Numbered from the stretch's first letter, positions 32,351 through 43,257 are shown. The stretch: DNA of 48,046 nt from Terriglobia bacterium (GCA_020073585.1 JAIQEV010000026.1:1-48046); one strand, 5' to 3'. Notes: generated by a model from the sequence alone, not told the origin. A program made the numbers and translations.

Positions 32351-33780
32351 TCTTCCCTCTTCTTCGCCCGCGCCCCGCGCCAATACAGCGCCAGCCCGAT
32401 CCCCACGGCAATCGCCGAACCCCCCAGCAGCTTCACTTCGAAGAGCAGCTTGTTCGCCGTTTCCCCCGGCGGAATCATCGAAAACACGATGCTCGCCAAA
32501 GTCACCGCAAACCCCAGCCCGCCGCACAGCCACACGCCCAGCTTCCCGCCCGGCACCAGCACGTGGTGCTCGTTCTCTCCGCGGTCCTTGCGCGCCGCCA
32601 GCTTGATCACCGCCGCGTACATGTACAGAAACGGAATGAAGTACAGGATCACCGCCGCGTCCACCAAAATCTGGTAGGAACTGTTCGCCGTCTCGTTGAT
32701 CTGGCTCAGCAGCAGCACGATTCCCGTGATCCCCGCCTGCACCAGGATCGCGACATAGGGCGTCCGCCAGCGCGGGTGAATCTTTCCGAACGCGGATGGC
32801 AGATAGCGGTCCACGCCCACCACAAACGGCACGCGCGAGATCCCCGCAACCGTCGTGCCGATGCCTCCCGCGTTTCCCACCGCCGCCAGCAGCGCCGCAA
32901 ACATGCCCACGATCCCCACTTTCAGTATCACGGTGCCGGCCGCCAGCGCCTGGAACACGCCGGATTTCGCGTCCACCTGCATGTCCTGCAGGAGCATCAG
33001 CAGCGCGACGGTGGCCGCAATGTATATCGCGGCGATGAGCACTCCGGAACCCAGAATCGCGCGCGCCAGCGTGCGCCGCGGATCGCGGATCTCGTCGCTC
33101 ATCGCCGAGACCAGCTCCAGCCCCGTAAATGCAAAGGCGATCTGCGACCAGAAGTTCACCGTGTCCCAGTTCCACACCGGCAGCATGTTGTGCAGCGTGA
33201 AGTGTGTGACCGAGCCATGGTGCCAGCGCACCACCGCCGCCGTCAGCACCAGCAGCATCAGCGGCAGGTAGGTCCCCACCCCGCCCGCGTTCTGCAGCCA
33301 TTTGCCGATATTCAGCCCCACCAGGTTCAGAGCTACGGCCACGAACAGCAGCACGAACGAGCCCCACAGCAGAAAGGTGCGGCTCTGCGCCAGGTACCCG
33401 AAGGAACTTCCGCCCACGTACGCGGCCATCGCCGCGCTCGCCAGCAGCAGCCCCGGAAAATAAAAAAACGAATAGACCCAGTAGGACCACCCGGCCACAA
33501 ACCCGTGGAAATCCCCGAACGCTTCCTTGGACCACACGTACAATCCGCCCTCGTGCGGAAAGCGCGTGGACAGCTCGGTGATGACCAGCGCCGTGGGCAC
33601 GAAAAAGAAAAGCGCCGCGATGACCCACAGGCTGATCGAGGAGGCCCCGTTGTGCGCCGCGGCCGCCACCCAGCGCGGCCCCAGCACCGCCGCGATGTTG
33701 AACAGCAGCACGTCCCAGAAGCCCATCGCGCGGCGCAGTTCCGGGGCCGCTGCGCCGGTGGCCGGGGCTGGGTTGCTCAC
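32335..33780 (-). CDS. APC-family amino acid/polyamine-type permease
   Basis: 481 residues with about 12 membrane helices. The start of the transport domain is MGFWDVLLFNIAAVLGPRW, followed by STRFPHEGGLYVWSKEAFG and LVSAMSDEIRDPRRTLARAI, all typical of the APC superfamily (amino acid permease 2-like). I chose GTG 33780 because it overlaps the ABC ATPase stop (GTGA). It is the last gene of the kinase-regulator-mobA-ATPase-permease unit. Substrate cannot be told. It converges on ribE with a 28-bp gap. Confidence 0.88.
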   Translation of the reverse strand: MSNPAPATGAAAPELRRAMGFWDVLLFNIAAVLGPRWVAAAAHNGASSISLWVIAALFFFVPTALVITELSTRFPHEGGLYVWSKEAFGDFHGFVAGWSYWVYSFFYFPGLLLASAAMAAYVGGSSFGYLAQSRTFLLWGSFVLLFVAVALNLVGLNIGKWLQNAGGVGTYLPLMLLVLTAAVVRWHHGSVTHFTLHNMLPVWNWDTVNFWSQIAFAFTGLELVSAMSDEIRDPRRTLARAILGSGVLIAAIYIAATVALLMLLQDMQVDAKSGVFQALAAGTVILKVGIVGMFAALLAAVGNAGGIGTTVAGISRVPFVVGVDRYLPSAFGKIHPRWRTPYVAILVQAGITGIVLLLSQINETANSSYQILVDAAVILYFIPFLYMYAAVIKLAARKDRGENEHHVLVPGGKLGVWLCGGLGFAVTLASIVFSMIPPGETANKLLFEVKLLGGSAIAVGIGLALYWRGARAKKREEVTGD

Positions 33781-34541
33781 ACCGTCACGTCCAGTGCGGG
33801 GATCAGTTCGTCCTGCATGCGGAAATTGCGCAGAAACGCGTCCGGGGAGCTCTCGAACTCTTCCCACGGGCCGAAAAACGAGACCCGGCCTTCCTGCAGG
33901 AAGACCACGCGGTCGGCGAGTTTTTTCGCCAAGTGCGTGTCGTGCGTCACCACGATGGAGGTCTTGTGGAAGCGCTCCTTGAGCCGCAGGATCAGGTCGC
34001 TCATGTGCGCCACCATGATCGGGTCCACCATCGTCGTCGGCTCGTCGTAGAGTATCGCCTCGGGGTCCTGCGCCAGCGCGCGGGCGATGGCCACCGCGCG
34101 CTTCATTCCCGTGGAAAGCTCCGAGGGCAGCTTGTCCAGCATGTCGGCGACTTCCAGCATCTCCGCCAGCTCCTGCACGCGGGCCTCGATCGCTTCGTCG
34201 TCCATCTCTTTCTTGCTGGCCAGCGGAAAAGCGATGTTTTCGCCGACGGTCAGCGAATCGAAGAGCGCCCCGGACTGAAACACCATCGTCACCTTGGAGC
34301 GCACCCGCATGAATTCCTCCTCGGCAAATTGCGTCACGTCTTCGCCGTCCACCAGGATCTGCCCGGAATCCCCCCGCAGAAAGCCCATGATGTGCTTCAG
34401 CGCCACCGATTTGCCCACCCCGCTGCGCCCCATGATCACGCAGGTCTCCCCGCGCTTCACCGCGAAGCTCACGTGGTCCAGCACCAGATGGTCGTCGAAC
34501 GACTTGCAGACGTCGCGGAACTCGAAGAAGAACTCGCTCAC
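33777..34541 (-). CDS. MlaF-like ABC transporter ATPase, without Mla partners
   Basis: 254-residue ATP-binding protein. Walker A GRSGVGKS (38-45), Q-loop VFQSGALFDSLTVGENIAFP, signature LSTGMKRAVAIARALAQDPE and Walker B ILYDEPTTMVDPIM are complete; these match MlaF/Ttg2A, the ATPase of phospholipid transporters, including the characteristic SGALFDSLTV. MlaE permease, MlaD and MlaC genes are absent nearby. It overlaps mobA by ATGA and the permease by GTGA, so it is translated within this operon. Its real membrane partner may be elsewhere. Confidence 0.9.
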   Translation of the reverse strand: MSEFFFEFRDVCKSFDDHLVLDHVSFAVKRGETCVIMGRSGVGKSVALKHIMGFLRGDSGQILVDGEDVTQFAEEEFMRVRSKVTMVFQSGALFDSLTVGENIAFPLASKKEMDDEAIEARVQELAEMLEVADMLDKLPSELSTGMKRAVAIARALAQDPEAILYDEPTTMVDPIMVAHMSDLILRLKERFHKTSIVVTHDTHLAKKLADRVVFLQEGRVSFFGPWEEFESSPDAFLRNFRMQDELIPALDVTV

Positions 34542-35179
34542 GGCTTCTTTTCTTCCCCTCCGGCGCGGATGCGCGCGTACTCCTCGGCCGTATTCATGTT
34601 CAGGAACAAACGCCCCGCGCTATCAAACCGTTTCCAGTGCGCCTCGTCAAGGACTTCCATGCGCACCCGTTCGAGCGCGCCCATGATCTTGCGCACCCCG
34701 CCCTCCAGCAGCGCCGCCAGCGCCGGCCCGGCCTCCGTGCGGTAGCAGGCGCACAGCGGCTCGGGACCCTCGGCGGAAACCGGCAGCACCGCCTGCGCGT
34801 CGCTCTTCCGCGCATAGTCCGCAAGATAGTTCAGCCACTCCACGCTCAAAAATGGCAGATCGCAGCCAAGCACCAGGTTCCACTCGCACCCAGGCCGCGT
34901 CTCCGCGGTGTGCAGCAGCGCCGTGGCGATTCCCCCCAGCGGCCCCGCGCCCGGCCAGCGGTCCGGCACGATGCGCATGCCCAGCCCCGCATAGCGCTCC
35001 GCCGGCGCCACCACGCTCGCCGCTCCCGCCACTTTTTCCGCCAGCGCCGTCATGCGCAGCAGCATGGGCTGCCCATCCATCTCAGCCAGCGCCTTGTCGC
35101 TGCCGAAGCGCGTGCTGCCCCCGCCGGCCAGCACGTACCCGGCCAGCGCCGCCGCACCGGACTTTGCCGCGCCGCTCAC
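34538..35179 (-). CDS. mobA: Molybdenum cofactor guanylyltransferase (MobA-like)
   Basis: 213 residues. Attaches GMP to molybdopterin, or performs a related nucleotidyl transfer. The nucleotide-binding signature is YVLAGGGSTRFGSDKALAEM (about 15-34), followed by VPDRWPGAGPLGGI (about 71-84), LVLGCDLPFLS (about 102-112) and LFLNMNTAEEY near the end, all expected in MobA. GTG start at 35179 is preceded by GGAGGAG at the end of the regulator gene, 6 bp downstream of its stop. No molybdoenzyme or other cofactor gene lies in the window. Related MocA-type enzymes are a possible alternative. Confidence 0.87.
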   Translation of the reverse strand: MSGAAKSGAAALAGYVLAGGGSTRFGSDKALAEMDGQPMLLRMTALAEKVAGAASVVAPAERYAGLGMRIVPDRWPGAGPLGGIATALLHTAETRPGCEWNLVLGCDLPFLSVEWLNYLADYARKSDAQAVLPVSAEGPEPLCACYRTEAGPALAALLEGGVRKIMGALERVRMEVLDEAHWKRFDSAGRLFLNMNTAEEYARIRAGGEEKKP

Positions 35180-35185
35180 GATCCG

Positions 35186-36595
35186 CTACTCCTCTTCCCC
35201 CGCGTCGGCGGCTTCGTGCCCGGGACGCCGGATGCCCAGCTCGCGCAGCTTTTCCTGCAGGCTCTGCCGGTGCAGCCCGATGGCCGCCGCCGTGCGCGAC
35301 ACGTTCCACCGCCGTTCCGCGAGCTGCCGCGTCAGATACGCGATCTCGAACTTGCGCTTGGCCTCCCGGAAATCCGTCTCTCCGATGCCCGCCTCCCCGC
35401 CCCCTGCGCCGCCCTTCCCCGAGAGCGGCTCGCCGCGCACGATCTCCCCGGGCAGGTCGTCCACGCCGATCTCCGCGCCGCGGCACAGCACCAGGCTGCG
35501 CTCCAGCGCGTTCTTCAGCTCCCGCACGTTGCCCGGCCAGTCGTAGCGCTCCAGCGCGGCCAGCGCCTCCCGCGTAAGCTGCGCTCCGCGCCCCAGCCGC
35601 GCCGCGTGCCGCTGCAGAAAAGACTCCGCCAGCAGCGCGATGTCTTCCTTGTGCGCGCGCAGCGGCGGCAGCTCCACGGCCACCACCCGCAGCCGGTAGA
35701 ACAGGTCTTCGCGGAATTTCCCGGCGCGCATCTCCGCCGGCAGGTCGCGGTGCGTCGCGCTGATCACCCGCACGTCCACCGCGATGGCCTGCGTTCCTCC
35801 CAGCCGCTCGATGGTGCGGTTCTCCAGCGCGCGCAGCACCTTGGCCTGCGTCACCGGATTCATGTCCCCGATCTCGTCCAGAAACAGCGTTCCCCCGCTG
35901 GCCTGCTCGAATTTCCCCTTCTTCTGCTGTGCCGCCCCGGTGAATGCCCCGCGCTCGTAGCCGAACAGCTCCGATTCGATCAGCGTTTCCGGCAGCGCCG
36001 CGCAGTTCACCGCCACGAACGCCCGCCCCGCCCGCGGCGAGCGGTTGTGAATCTCCTGCGCCAGCAGGTCTTTGCCCGTGCCGCTCTCCCCCAGGATCAG
36101 CACCGTCGAGTCCGTGGGCGCCACGCGGTCGGCCATCTCGAACGCCCGGCGCATCTCCGCCGAGCGCCCCAGCATCGCCCCGAACTGCCCTTCGCCCGCC
36201 AACTGCTGGCGCAGCCGCGCGTTTTCCTGCTCCAGCGAACAGAGCTTCAGCAGGTTGGCCACGCGCTGCCGCAGCTCGTCCAGCTCGAAGCCTTTCACCA
36301 GATAGTCCGCCGCGCCCAGCCGCAGCGCTTCCACCGCGGTCTTGGCCGTGTCCAGCGCCGACACCATCAGCACCGGCACTTCACTGCCCTCTTCCCGCAG
36401 CCAGCGCAGAAACGACAGCCCATCCTCTCCCGGCAATATCGCGTCCAGCAGCACCAGGTCGGGCTTCTCCCGCGGCAGCGCCTCCCGCGCCCCCTCCACG
36501 GACTCGGCCTCCGCGATGCGGTACTTGCCTTCCAGCGCCCGCCGCAACCCGTAGCGCGCCGCCGGCTCGTCGTCCACGATGAGTATCGTCTTCAT
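35186..36595 (-). CDS. NtrC-family sigma-54-dependent response regulator
   Basis: 469 residues in three domains. Receiver: [16 protein letters not shown] with phospho-acceptor Asp51 ([13 protein letters not shown]) and Lys in YLVKGF. AAA+: Walker [16 protein letters not shown], the sigma-54 contact loop GAFTGA ([11 protein letters not shown]), Walker [13 protein letters not shown] and the arginine finger [12 protein letters not shown] Fis-like helix-turn-helix lies at the end ([19 protein letters not shown]). The start ATG overlaps the kinase stop by one base (TGATG). It should activate sigma-54 promoters when phosphorylated by the adjacent kinase; targets are unknown. Confidence 0.95.
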   Translation of the reverse strand: MKTILIVDDEPAARYGLRRALEGKYRIAEAESVEGAREALPREKPDLVLLDAILPGEDGLSFLRWLREEGSEVPVLMVSALDTAKTAVEALRLGAADYLVKGFELDELRQRVANLLKLCSLEQENARLRQQLAGEGQFGAMLGRSAEMRRAFEMADRVAPTDSTVLILGESGTGKDLLAQEIHNRSPRAGRAFVAVNCAALPETLIESELFGYERGAFTGAAQQKKGKFEQASGGTLFLDEIGDMNPVTQAKVLRALENRTIERLGGTQAIAVDVRVISATHRDLPAEMRAGKFREDLFYRLRVVAVELPPLRAHKEDIALLAESFLQRHAARLGRGAQLTREALAALERYDWPGNVRELKNALERSLVLCRGAEIGVDDLPGEIVRGEPLSGKGGAGGGEAGIGETDFREAKRKFEIAYLTRQLAERRWNVSRTAAAIGLHRQSLQEKLRELGIRRPGHEAADAGEEE

Positions 36596-38634
36596 CAGTT
36601 CCCCCGGTTCCCTGGTGTGGATTTCGCCGTTTCTTCCTCCGCCAGCGGCAGCGTCACGCGAAACCGCGTCCCCCGCCCATTCGCCGCCGGACTCTCCCAC
36701 TCCAGCCGCCCGCCCGATTCCCCCACCCGCCGCGCGACGATCGCCAGACCCAGCCCCGTGCCCCGCGCCTTGGTCGTAAAGAACGGCTGCAGCACGCGGC
36801 TGCGCAACGCCGCCGGAATCCCCGGCCCGTCGTCCTCCACGCTCAGCACCGCCTGGCCGTTCTCCGCCGCCAATCGCAGCGCCACGCGCCCGCCCTTGGG
36901 CGCCGCCTCCAACGCGTTCACCAGCAGGTTCGCGAGCACATCGCTCAGCGCATCGCGGCTCGCGGTCACCTCCAGCGCCCCCGCCGGGAAGCTCGTCTCC
37001 AGGGCAATGCCCCGGCCTTCGGCCTCGTGCCGCAGCACGCTCGCCACTTCCTCCCCCACCGAGCGCGCATCACACCTCGCCGCCAAACGCTGCCCGCGCA
37101 CCGCCGGCCGGCTGAACTCCAGCAATTGGCTCAGCTTCGCCGAGAGCCGCCCCACCTCCTCGAGCACCAGGCGCGTCTCCCCGCGCAGCTTTTCCGGCAG
37201 CTCCGGGCTTTCCATCTGCACCTGCAGGATGGTCTTGATCGAGCCCAGCGGGTTCTTCAGGTTGTGCGAGATGCTGGCGGCCATCTGCCCCACCAGCGCC
37301 AGCCGCTCGCGTTCCGCCAGTTCCCGCTCCAGCCGCAGCTTTTCCTCGATCAACCGGCAGAGGTCCAGCGCCCCCGGTAGCTGTTCGCACAGAAATTCCA
37401 GCGCCGCCCGCGTCTCCCCGGAGAGCGAGGCGCCGTGCGGCTGCGCGTGCAGGTAGCCGAGAACCTCTTCGCCCTGGCGGATGGCAAATTCGCGCTGCGC
37501 GAAGGGCAGCACCGCGGGCTCGGGCGCCTCCGGCGCTTTCTCCGCCGCGCCGGCCGCGCCATCGCTATTCCCCGCCAGTTGCACGCGCACCGACTCCACC
37601 GCAAAAGCCTCCTTGACGCGCTGCTCGATAAAGCTCAGCAGCGCGGCCAGGTCGCCTTGCCGCGCTTCCTGCTGAATCTCCGCGGTCAGCCGCTGCAGCC
37701 GGTCCACTTCCCGGTGCAGCGTGTCGCGCAAGAGCCCCCCGAGCGCGCGCTGCAGCGGCTCCACGAAGATCACCAGCACAAACAGCAGCACCCCGGCGGT
37801 GGCTTCCGGCGGCAGGATGGGCTCCAGCCACCCGCTCACTCGCCGCACCAGGCTCAGGTACAGCAGCGCCAGAAATGTCGCCGAAACCGCGAACAGCAGG
37901 TTCTTCTGCCGTCCGATCTCCAGGAAGTTGTAGCGCTGCACCAGGTAGATCAGCACCGCCAGCGGCAAAATGGGCAGCAGCAGCAACGCCGTGTTCAGCG
38001 CGCTGCCCAGGCCGGCATTCGCGGGCCCGCTGAAAACGTGCAGGTACACGACCAGCGCGGCGCCCACCCCGAACAACCCCGCGAGAAAGCGATGAAACCC
38101 GCGCACCGGCGCAATTCCCGCGGCCTCCGCCAGGCGCATTTCCGGCCGCACGCAGTACAGCAACGCAGCGCCCAGCCACAGGCTGTACACCCAGCCCAAG
38201 ACGTTTCCCCGGTCCACAAATCCGAAGCCGTAGCCCGTCGCCTGGCGCGGATAGGCCTGCGCCGCGAAATACACCGCCGGAAGATAAGCAAGGGCCAGCC
38301 ACAGCCGCTTCCCCGGGACTCTCCCTGACACCCCCCGGGTCTCCGCGTATTCCAGATGCAGGTGCAGCAGCAGCGAGGGAAGGAAACACAGCCCCGCGCT
38401 GAGCAGCGTCACGGCGAAGGCCCGCAGCGCCGCCGGCGGCTCCGCGTAATGAATCTGCGCATTCAGCGCCAGCAGCGATCCGCCGTAAAAGGCCAGCAGC
38501 GCCAGGCACAGGAAGAACAACACACGCTCGAAGTTGCGCTGCCGGCGATGGCCCAGAATCACCACCATCCAGAACAGCGGCAGGAGCGTTCCGGCCGTGA
38601 ACCCGATCAGGCGGATGTACAGCAAGAGACGCAT
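36595..38634 (-). CDS. Membrane sensor histidine kinase
   Basis: 679 residues. The N-terminal 270 residues contain about eight hydrophobic spans with little periplasmic loop, so the membrane part itself may sense. A GAF-like segment follows (about 320-430). The dimerisation helix has SHNLKNPLGSIKTIL (phospho-acceptor His in SHNLKNP, near 465). ATP-binding boxes are N (DVLANLLVNALEAAPKGG), G1 (VEDDGPGIP), F (LQPFFTTKARGTGLGLAI) and G2, complete. SHNLKNPL is close to the NtrB/ZraS-type H-box, as expected for a partner of a sigma-54 regulator. First gene of the five-gene unit. Confidence 0.93.
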   Translation of the reverse strand: MRLLLYIRLIGFTAGTLLPLFWMVVILGHRRQRNFERVLFFLCLALLAFYGGSLLALNAQIHYAEPPAALRAFAVTLLSAGLCFLPSLLLHLHLEYAETRGVSGRVPGKRLWLALAYLPAVYFAAQAYPRQATGYGFGFVDRGNVLGWVYSLWLGAALLYCVRPEMRLAEAAGIAPVRGFHRFLAGLFGVGAALVVYLHVFSGPANAGLGSALNTALLLLPILPLAVLIYLVQRYNFLEIGRQKNLLFAVSATFLALLYLSLVRRVSGWLEPILPPEATAGVLLFVLVIFVEPLQRALGGLLRDTLHREVDRLQRLTAEIQQEARQGDLAALLSFIEQRVKEAFAVESVRVQLAGNSDGAAGAAEKAPEAPEPAVLPFAQREFAIRQGEEVLGYLHAQPHGASLSGETRAALEFLCEQLPGALDLCRLIEEKLRLERELAERERLALVGQMAASISHNLKNPLGSIKTILQVQMESPELPEKLRGETRLVLEEVGRLSAKLSQLLEFSRPAVRGQRLAARCDARSVGEEVASVLRHEAEGRGIALETSFPAGALEVTASRDALSDVLANLLVNALEAAPKGGRVALRLAAENGQAVLSVEDDGPGIPAALRSRVLQPFFTTKARGTGLGLAIVARRVGESGGRLEWESPAANGRGTRFRVTLPLAEEETAKSTPGNRGN

Positions 38635-38656
38635 CGCTCTCCCGCGCAGGACTCGT

Positions 38657-38673
38657 TGACCGCTGTGCGGTCA
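38657..38673. repeat. REP-like palindrome upstream of the histidine kinase
   Basis: Perfect inverted repeat TGACCGC-TGT-GCGGTCA, 23 bp from the kinase start codon. The same 7-nt arms occur at 26396-26412. Confidence 0.5.
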
Positions 38674-38730
38674 CAACGATCAATGATGGGCCCGATTTTA
38701 CGCCGGGAAAACAAGCACGACAACGGCCAA

Positions 38731-38750
38731 GTGCAAGGTTTTTCTTGCAC
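38731..38750. repeat. Hairpin in the kinase/groES divergent region
   Basis: GTGCAAG-GTTTTT-CTTGCAC, a perfect 7-bp stem with a 6-nt loop, between the kinase gene and the groES promoter. It could be an operator or short hairpin; no T-run follows, so it is not an intrinsic terminator. Confidence 0.45.
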
Positions 38751-38837
38751 CACCTAAGTCATTCTATTTTCAATGCTTGCCTCAGCTTAGCGGTAAAAAC
38801 GCGAGACCCACAAGCAGTCCGGGTGTCCGCTATGGGC

Positions 38838-38866
38838 TTGACTTGCAAGGAGATTGTGCCTATATT
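38838..38866 (+). promoter_or_regulatory. groESL sigma-A promoter
   Basis: TTGACT (38838-38843), 17-bp spacer, TATATT (38861-38866). Near consensus. The -10 overlaps the first bases of CIRCE, so HrcA binding would block polymerase. Confidence 0.85.
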
Positions 38867-38891
38867 AGCACTCGGTCGGGAGGAGTGCTAA
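38865..38891 (+). promoter_or_regulatory. CIRCE operator (HrcA site)
   Basis: Perfect consensus: TTAGCACTC, nine bases, GAGTGCTAA. HrcA repressor, stabilised by GroEL, binds here to keep groESL low until heat stress. hrcA itself is not in the window. Confidence 0.97.
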
Positions 38892-38948
38892 TCTCTTTCC
38901 TCCCTATCAATCCCCGGTTTTAGATCCGCTTATGGAGGAATGTGCACG

Positions 38949-39266
38949 ATGGCAGTCAATCTGACACCGCTCCACGACCGTGTGATCGTGAAGCGCATTG
39001 AAGAAAAAGAGTCCGTCAAGGGCGGCATCATCATCCCGGACACGGCCAAAGAGAAGCCCCAAGAGGGTGAAGTCATCGCCGCCGGCTCCGGCCGCCGCGA
39101 GAAGGGCGAATTGATCCCGCTGGATGTGAAGGCGGGCGATCGCGTTCTTTTCGGCAAGTACAGCGGCACGGAGATCAAGATCGAGGACGAAGAGTACCTC
39201 ATCCTGCGCGAGGACGAGATCCTGGCGAAGCTCAGCGGCACGGCCAAGTCCGCGTCCAAGAAGTAG
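38949..39266 (+). CDS. groES: Co-chaperonin GroES
   Basis: 105-residue lid of the GroEL chamber. Begins [20 protein letters not shown], has the mobile loop [20 protein letters not shown], and the roof/dome sequence [13 protein letters not shown]. The C-terminus has a short Lys/Ser tail ([10 protein letters not shown]). ATG 38949 lies about 10 nt after GGAGG; the ATG at 38940 is only one base from it and is less likely. Followed by groEL after 60 bp. Confidence 0.97.
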   Translation: MAVNLTPLHDRVIVKRIEEKESVKGGIIIPDTAKEKPQEGEVIAAGSGRREKGELIPLDVKAGDRVLFGKYSGTEIKIEDEEYLILREDEILAKLSGTAKSASKK

Positions 39267-39302
39267 CTTTCGCTTTCATCCGCATTCAGAAATCGCTTTT
39301 GA

Positions 39303-40961
<1,659 letters not shown>

Positions 40962-40987
40962 TCCGCTCCCGCACTAACCCCATGTAC

Positions 40988-41027
40988 AAAAAGGGCGCCC
41001 CAGCATCCGGGGCGCCCTTTTTCTTTT
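40988..41027 (+). terminator. Intrinsic terminator of groESL
   Basis: AAAAAGGGCGCCCC, loop AGCATCC, GGGGCGCCCTTTTTCTTTT: a 9-bp GC stem extended by A-T pairs and a T-run. It could work in both directions. Confidence 0.93.
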
Positions 41028-41114
41028 CATGCCCCCCGCTTCCTTGCCTCCCGCCCTGCGCTCCGCTATAGTCTTCCTGCCTCATCCTGATTCCAGACGG
41101 GGGAGTCCGAACTC

Positions 41115-41741
41115 ATGCCAGGCCTTCTGCGGCGCTTTCTTCCACGCGAAGAGGATTTCTACGATCTCTTTGTAAAGCAAGCGGATAACATCCAGGGAGG
41201 CGCGAAAGCCCTGGTCGAGATGCTCGCCCACTATACCGCCGTGCCCGAGCAGGCCTCCAACATCAAGGCCATCGAGCACGCCGGCGATGAAATCACCCAC
41301 GCCATCTTCACCAAGCTCAACCAGACTTTCGTCACTCCCTTCGACCGCGAAGACATCCACGAACTCTGCTCCAAGCTCGACGACGTCCTCGACCTCATCG
41401 ACGCCGCCGCCGGCCGCTTCGTCCTCTACCGCGTGAGCGCCGTTCGCCCCGGCACCGAGGAGCTCGCCAAGATCCTCCTCGACACCACCGCCGAAGTGGT
41501 CATCGCCGTGCGCGCTCTCAACAAGCCCGCCTTCGTCCTCAAGCATTGCATCGAGATCAACCGCCTGGAAAACGAGAGCGACCGCCTCTGCCGCAAGCTC
41601 ATCGCCCAGCTCTTCGATGAGGAGAAAGATCCCGTCCAGATCATCAAGTGGAAGGAGATCTTCGAGGTCGTCGAGACCGCCGTGGACAAGTGCGAGGACG
41701 TCGCCAACATCATCGAAACCATCACCCTGAAGAGCACCTGA
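41115..41741 (+). CDS. DUF47 (PhoU-like) Pit accessory protein
   Basis: 208-residue all-helical protein. FYDLFVKQADNIQGGAKAL near the N-terminus, IEHAGDEITHAIFTKLNQTF (about 53-72), FDREDIHELCSKLDDVLDLI and NRLENESDRLCRKLI are DUF47 signatures. Acidic helices bind metal in PhoU-like proteins. It precedes pit by 75 bp; this pairing is common and the protein is thought to regulate phosphate uptake by Pit. Confidence 0.93.
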   Translation: MPGLLRRFLPREEDFYDLFVKQADNIQGGAKALVEMLAHYTAVPEQASNIKAIEHAGDEITHAIFTKLNQTFVTPFDREDIHELCSKLDDVLDLIDAAAGRFVLYRVSAVRPGTEELAKILLDTTAEVVIAVRALNKPAFVLKHCIEINRLENESDRLCRKLIAQLFDEEKDPVQIIKWKEIFEVVETAVDKCEDVANIIETITLKST

Positions 41742-41816
41742 CCGGGAGCCCGCCCCCCATGCCACGACCCCTTTCCGCTTCCGCCGCATTCCCTCTGCTC
41801 CGCGAGGTCCCGCGCC

Positions 41817-42812
41817 GTGGGTAGCCTGGGCCTGGTCGGCGTCATCATCGCTCTCACCCTGGCCTTCGAGTTCACCAACGGCTGGCATGACGCCGCCAAC
41901 TCCATCGCCACCGTCGTCTCCACCCGCGTGCTTACCCCCTTCCGCGCCGTGGTCTGGGCCGCCTTCTGGAATTTCGTCGCCGCCTTCGCCTTCGGCACCG
42001 CCGTGGCCAAGACCATCGGCAAGGGCCTCGTGCACATCGAAACGGTCAACGAGCACGTGCTCCTCGCCGGCCTCATCGGCGCCATCCTCTGGAACATGAT
42101 CACCCTGGCCCTCGGCCTGCCCACCAGCTCCTCCCACGCCCTCATGGGCGGCTACGGCGGCGCCGCCGTCGCCAACGCCGGCTTCCGCGCCCTCGTCCTG
42201 CACGGCTGGACCATGCCCGTGCTCTTCATCTTTCTCGCCCCCATCATCGGCCTGATCATCGCCCTGCTGGTCAGCGTGGCCACCAGTTGGCTGGCCCGCC
42301 ACCAGCGCCCCCTCAAGGTGGACCGCTGGTTCCGCCGCCTCCAGCTCTTCTCCGCCGCCGCCTACAGCCTGGGCCACGGCACCAATGACGCCCAGAAAGG
42401 CATGGGCATCATCACCGCCGCCCTGGTCGCCGGCGGCCTCATGAAGTCCTACTCCGTGCCCTTCTGGGTCATCATCTGCTGTCACCTCGCGATGGCCGGC
42501 GGCACCATGGCCGGCGGCTGGCGGGTCATCAAGACCATGGGCCAGCGCATCACCAAACTGAACCCTTTCGGCGGATTTTCCGCCGAGGCCGCCGGCGCTC
42601 TGACCCTCGGCGTTACCGCCCATTTCGGCATTCCGGTGAGCACCACCCACACCATCACCGGCGCCATCGTCGGCGTTGGCGCCTCCCACCGCCTCACCGC
42701 CGTGCGCTGGGGCGTCACCCGCCGCATCGTCTGGGCCTGGATCCTCACCATCCCCGGCGCCGCCCTCTTCGGCTCCGCCCTCTTCCACACCATGCACCTC
42801 TTCTCCCACTGA
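41817..42812 (+). CDS. pit: Low-affinity inorganic phosphate transporter Pit
   Basis: 331 residues, about ten membrane helices, PHO4 family. The two inverted halves carry the paired motifs FTNGWHDAANSIATVVSTR (about 20-38) and SLGHGTNDAQKGMGII (about 182-197), and LGLPTSSSHALMGGYGG and GIPVSTTHTITGAIVGVG. Start is GTG 41817, with GCGAGG upstream. Its partner is the DUF47 protein just before it. A T8 run near 42858 downstream may help end transcription, though no strong hairpin precedes it. Confidence 0.95.
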   Translation: MGSLGLVGVIIALTLAFEFTNGWHDAANSIATVVSTRVLTPFRAVVWAAFWNFVAAFAFGTAVAKTIGKGLVHIETVNEHVLLAGLIGAILWNMITLALGLPTSSSHALMGGYGGAAVANAGFRALVLHGWTMPVLFIFLAPIIGLIIALLVSVATSWLARHQRPLKVDRWFRRLQLFSAAAYSLGHGTNDAQKGMGIITAALVAGGLMKSYSVPFWVIICCHLAMAGGTMAGGWRVIKTMGQRITKLNPFGGFSAEAAGALTLGVTAHFGIPVSTTHTITGAIVGVGASHRLTAVRWGVTRRIVWAWILTIPGAALFGSALFHTMHLFSH

Positions 42813-43137
42813 CCCCATCATCGAGGGCGGCTCACCCCATAGTGGATGGCCCACGCCTTCCGTTTTTTTTCCTTATTGGCGCCTGCCCACGCGCGCGCCT
42901 CGTCATGCCCCCATCCTGCATTTCCCACACGAATCACGCTGTAGGGGCGGGGCTTGCTCCGCCCGCCGCGCCAGCGCTTCGCATCTCCGCCAGATCGCTC
43001 CTGAAATTTCTCAGCGCCGTAGGTGCGCCTTTTGCATCCCGAATGCTGTTGCGGGGCGCGCCAGACGTTAGCCCAGCCCGTGCGGACCGGGAAAGCCATG
43101 TCACCCCTACACCCCTGTCATTCCGAACTTCCCTACG
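42813..43137. other. Non-coding stretch after pit
   Basis: No supported gene. It has a T-run near 42858, a hairpin GGGCGG-GGCTTGCT-CCGCCC at 42945-42964, a dispersed-repeat type common in such genomes, and a truncated copy of the CATTCCGAAC repeat at 43113-43129. Reading frames here lack ribosome-binding sites and protein-like composition. Confidence 0.5.
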
Positions 43138-43185
43138 CCCCTGTCATTCCGAACGAAGTGAGGAATCTGCTTTTCTCTTAGACTC
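43138..43185. repeat. 48-bp CATTCCGAAC repeat, copy 1
   Basis: CCCCTGTCATTCCGAACGAA, then GTGAGGAATCTGCTTTTCTC and TTAGACTC. Identical in all 48 bases to 43258-43305, 120 bp later. Confidence 0.9.
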
Positions 43186-43257
43186 CCCTGGCCACCAAAT
43201 CCATCGTCGCGCGTCACACCGGACTGCAAAGGCGACAGCAGGGCGGACACCAAGGCA

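Noticed and set aside
38844-38860. Sigma-54-like GGCAC...TTGC on the minus strand before the kinase operon
   Set aside because: GG and GC are separated by 12 bp instead of the required 10, and the site lies inside the groESL promoter.
38940-38948. Upstream ATG for groES
   Set aside because: Only one base from GGAGG; the ATG at 38949 gives the conserved N-terminus and workable spacing.
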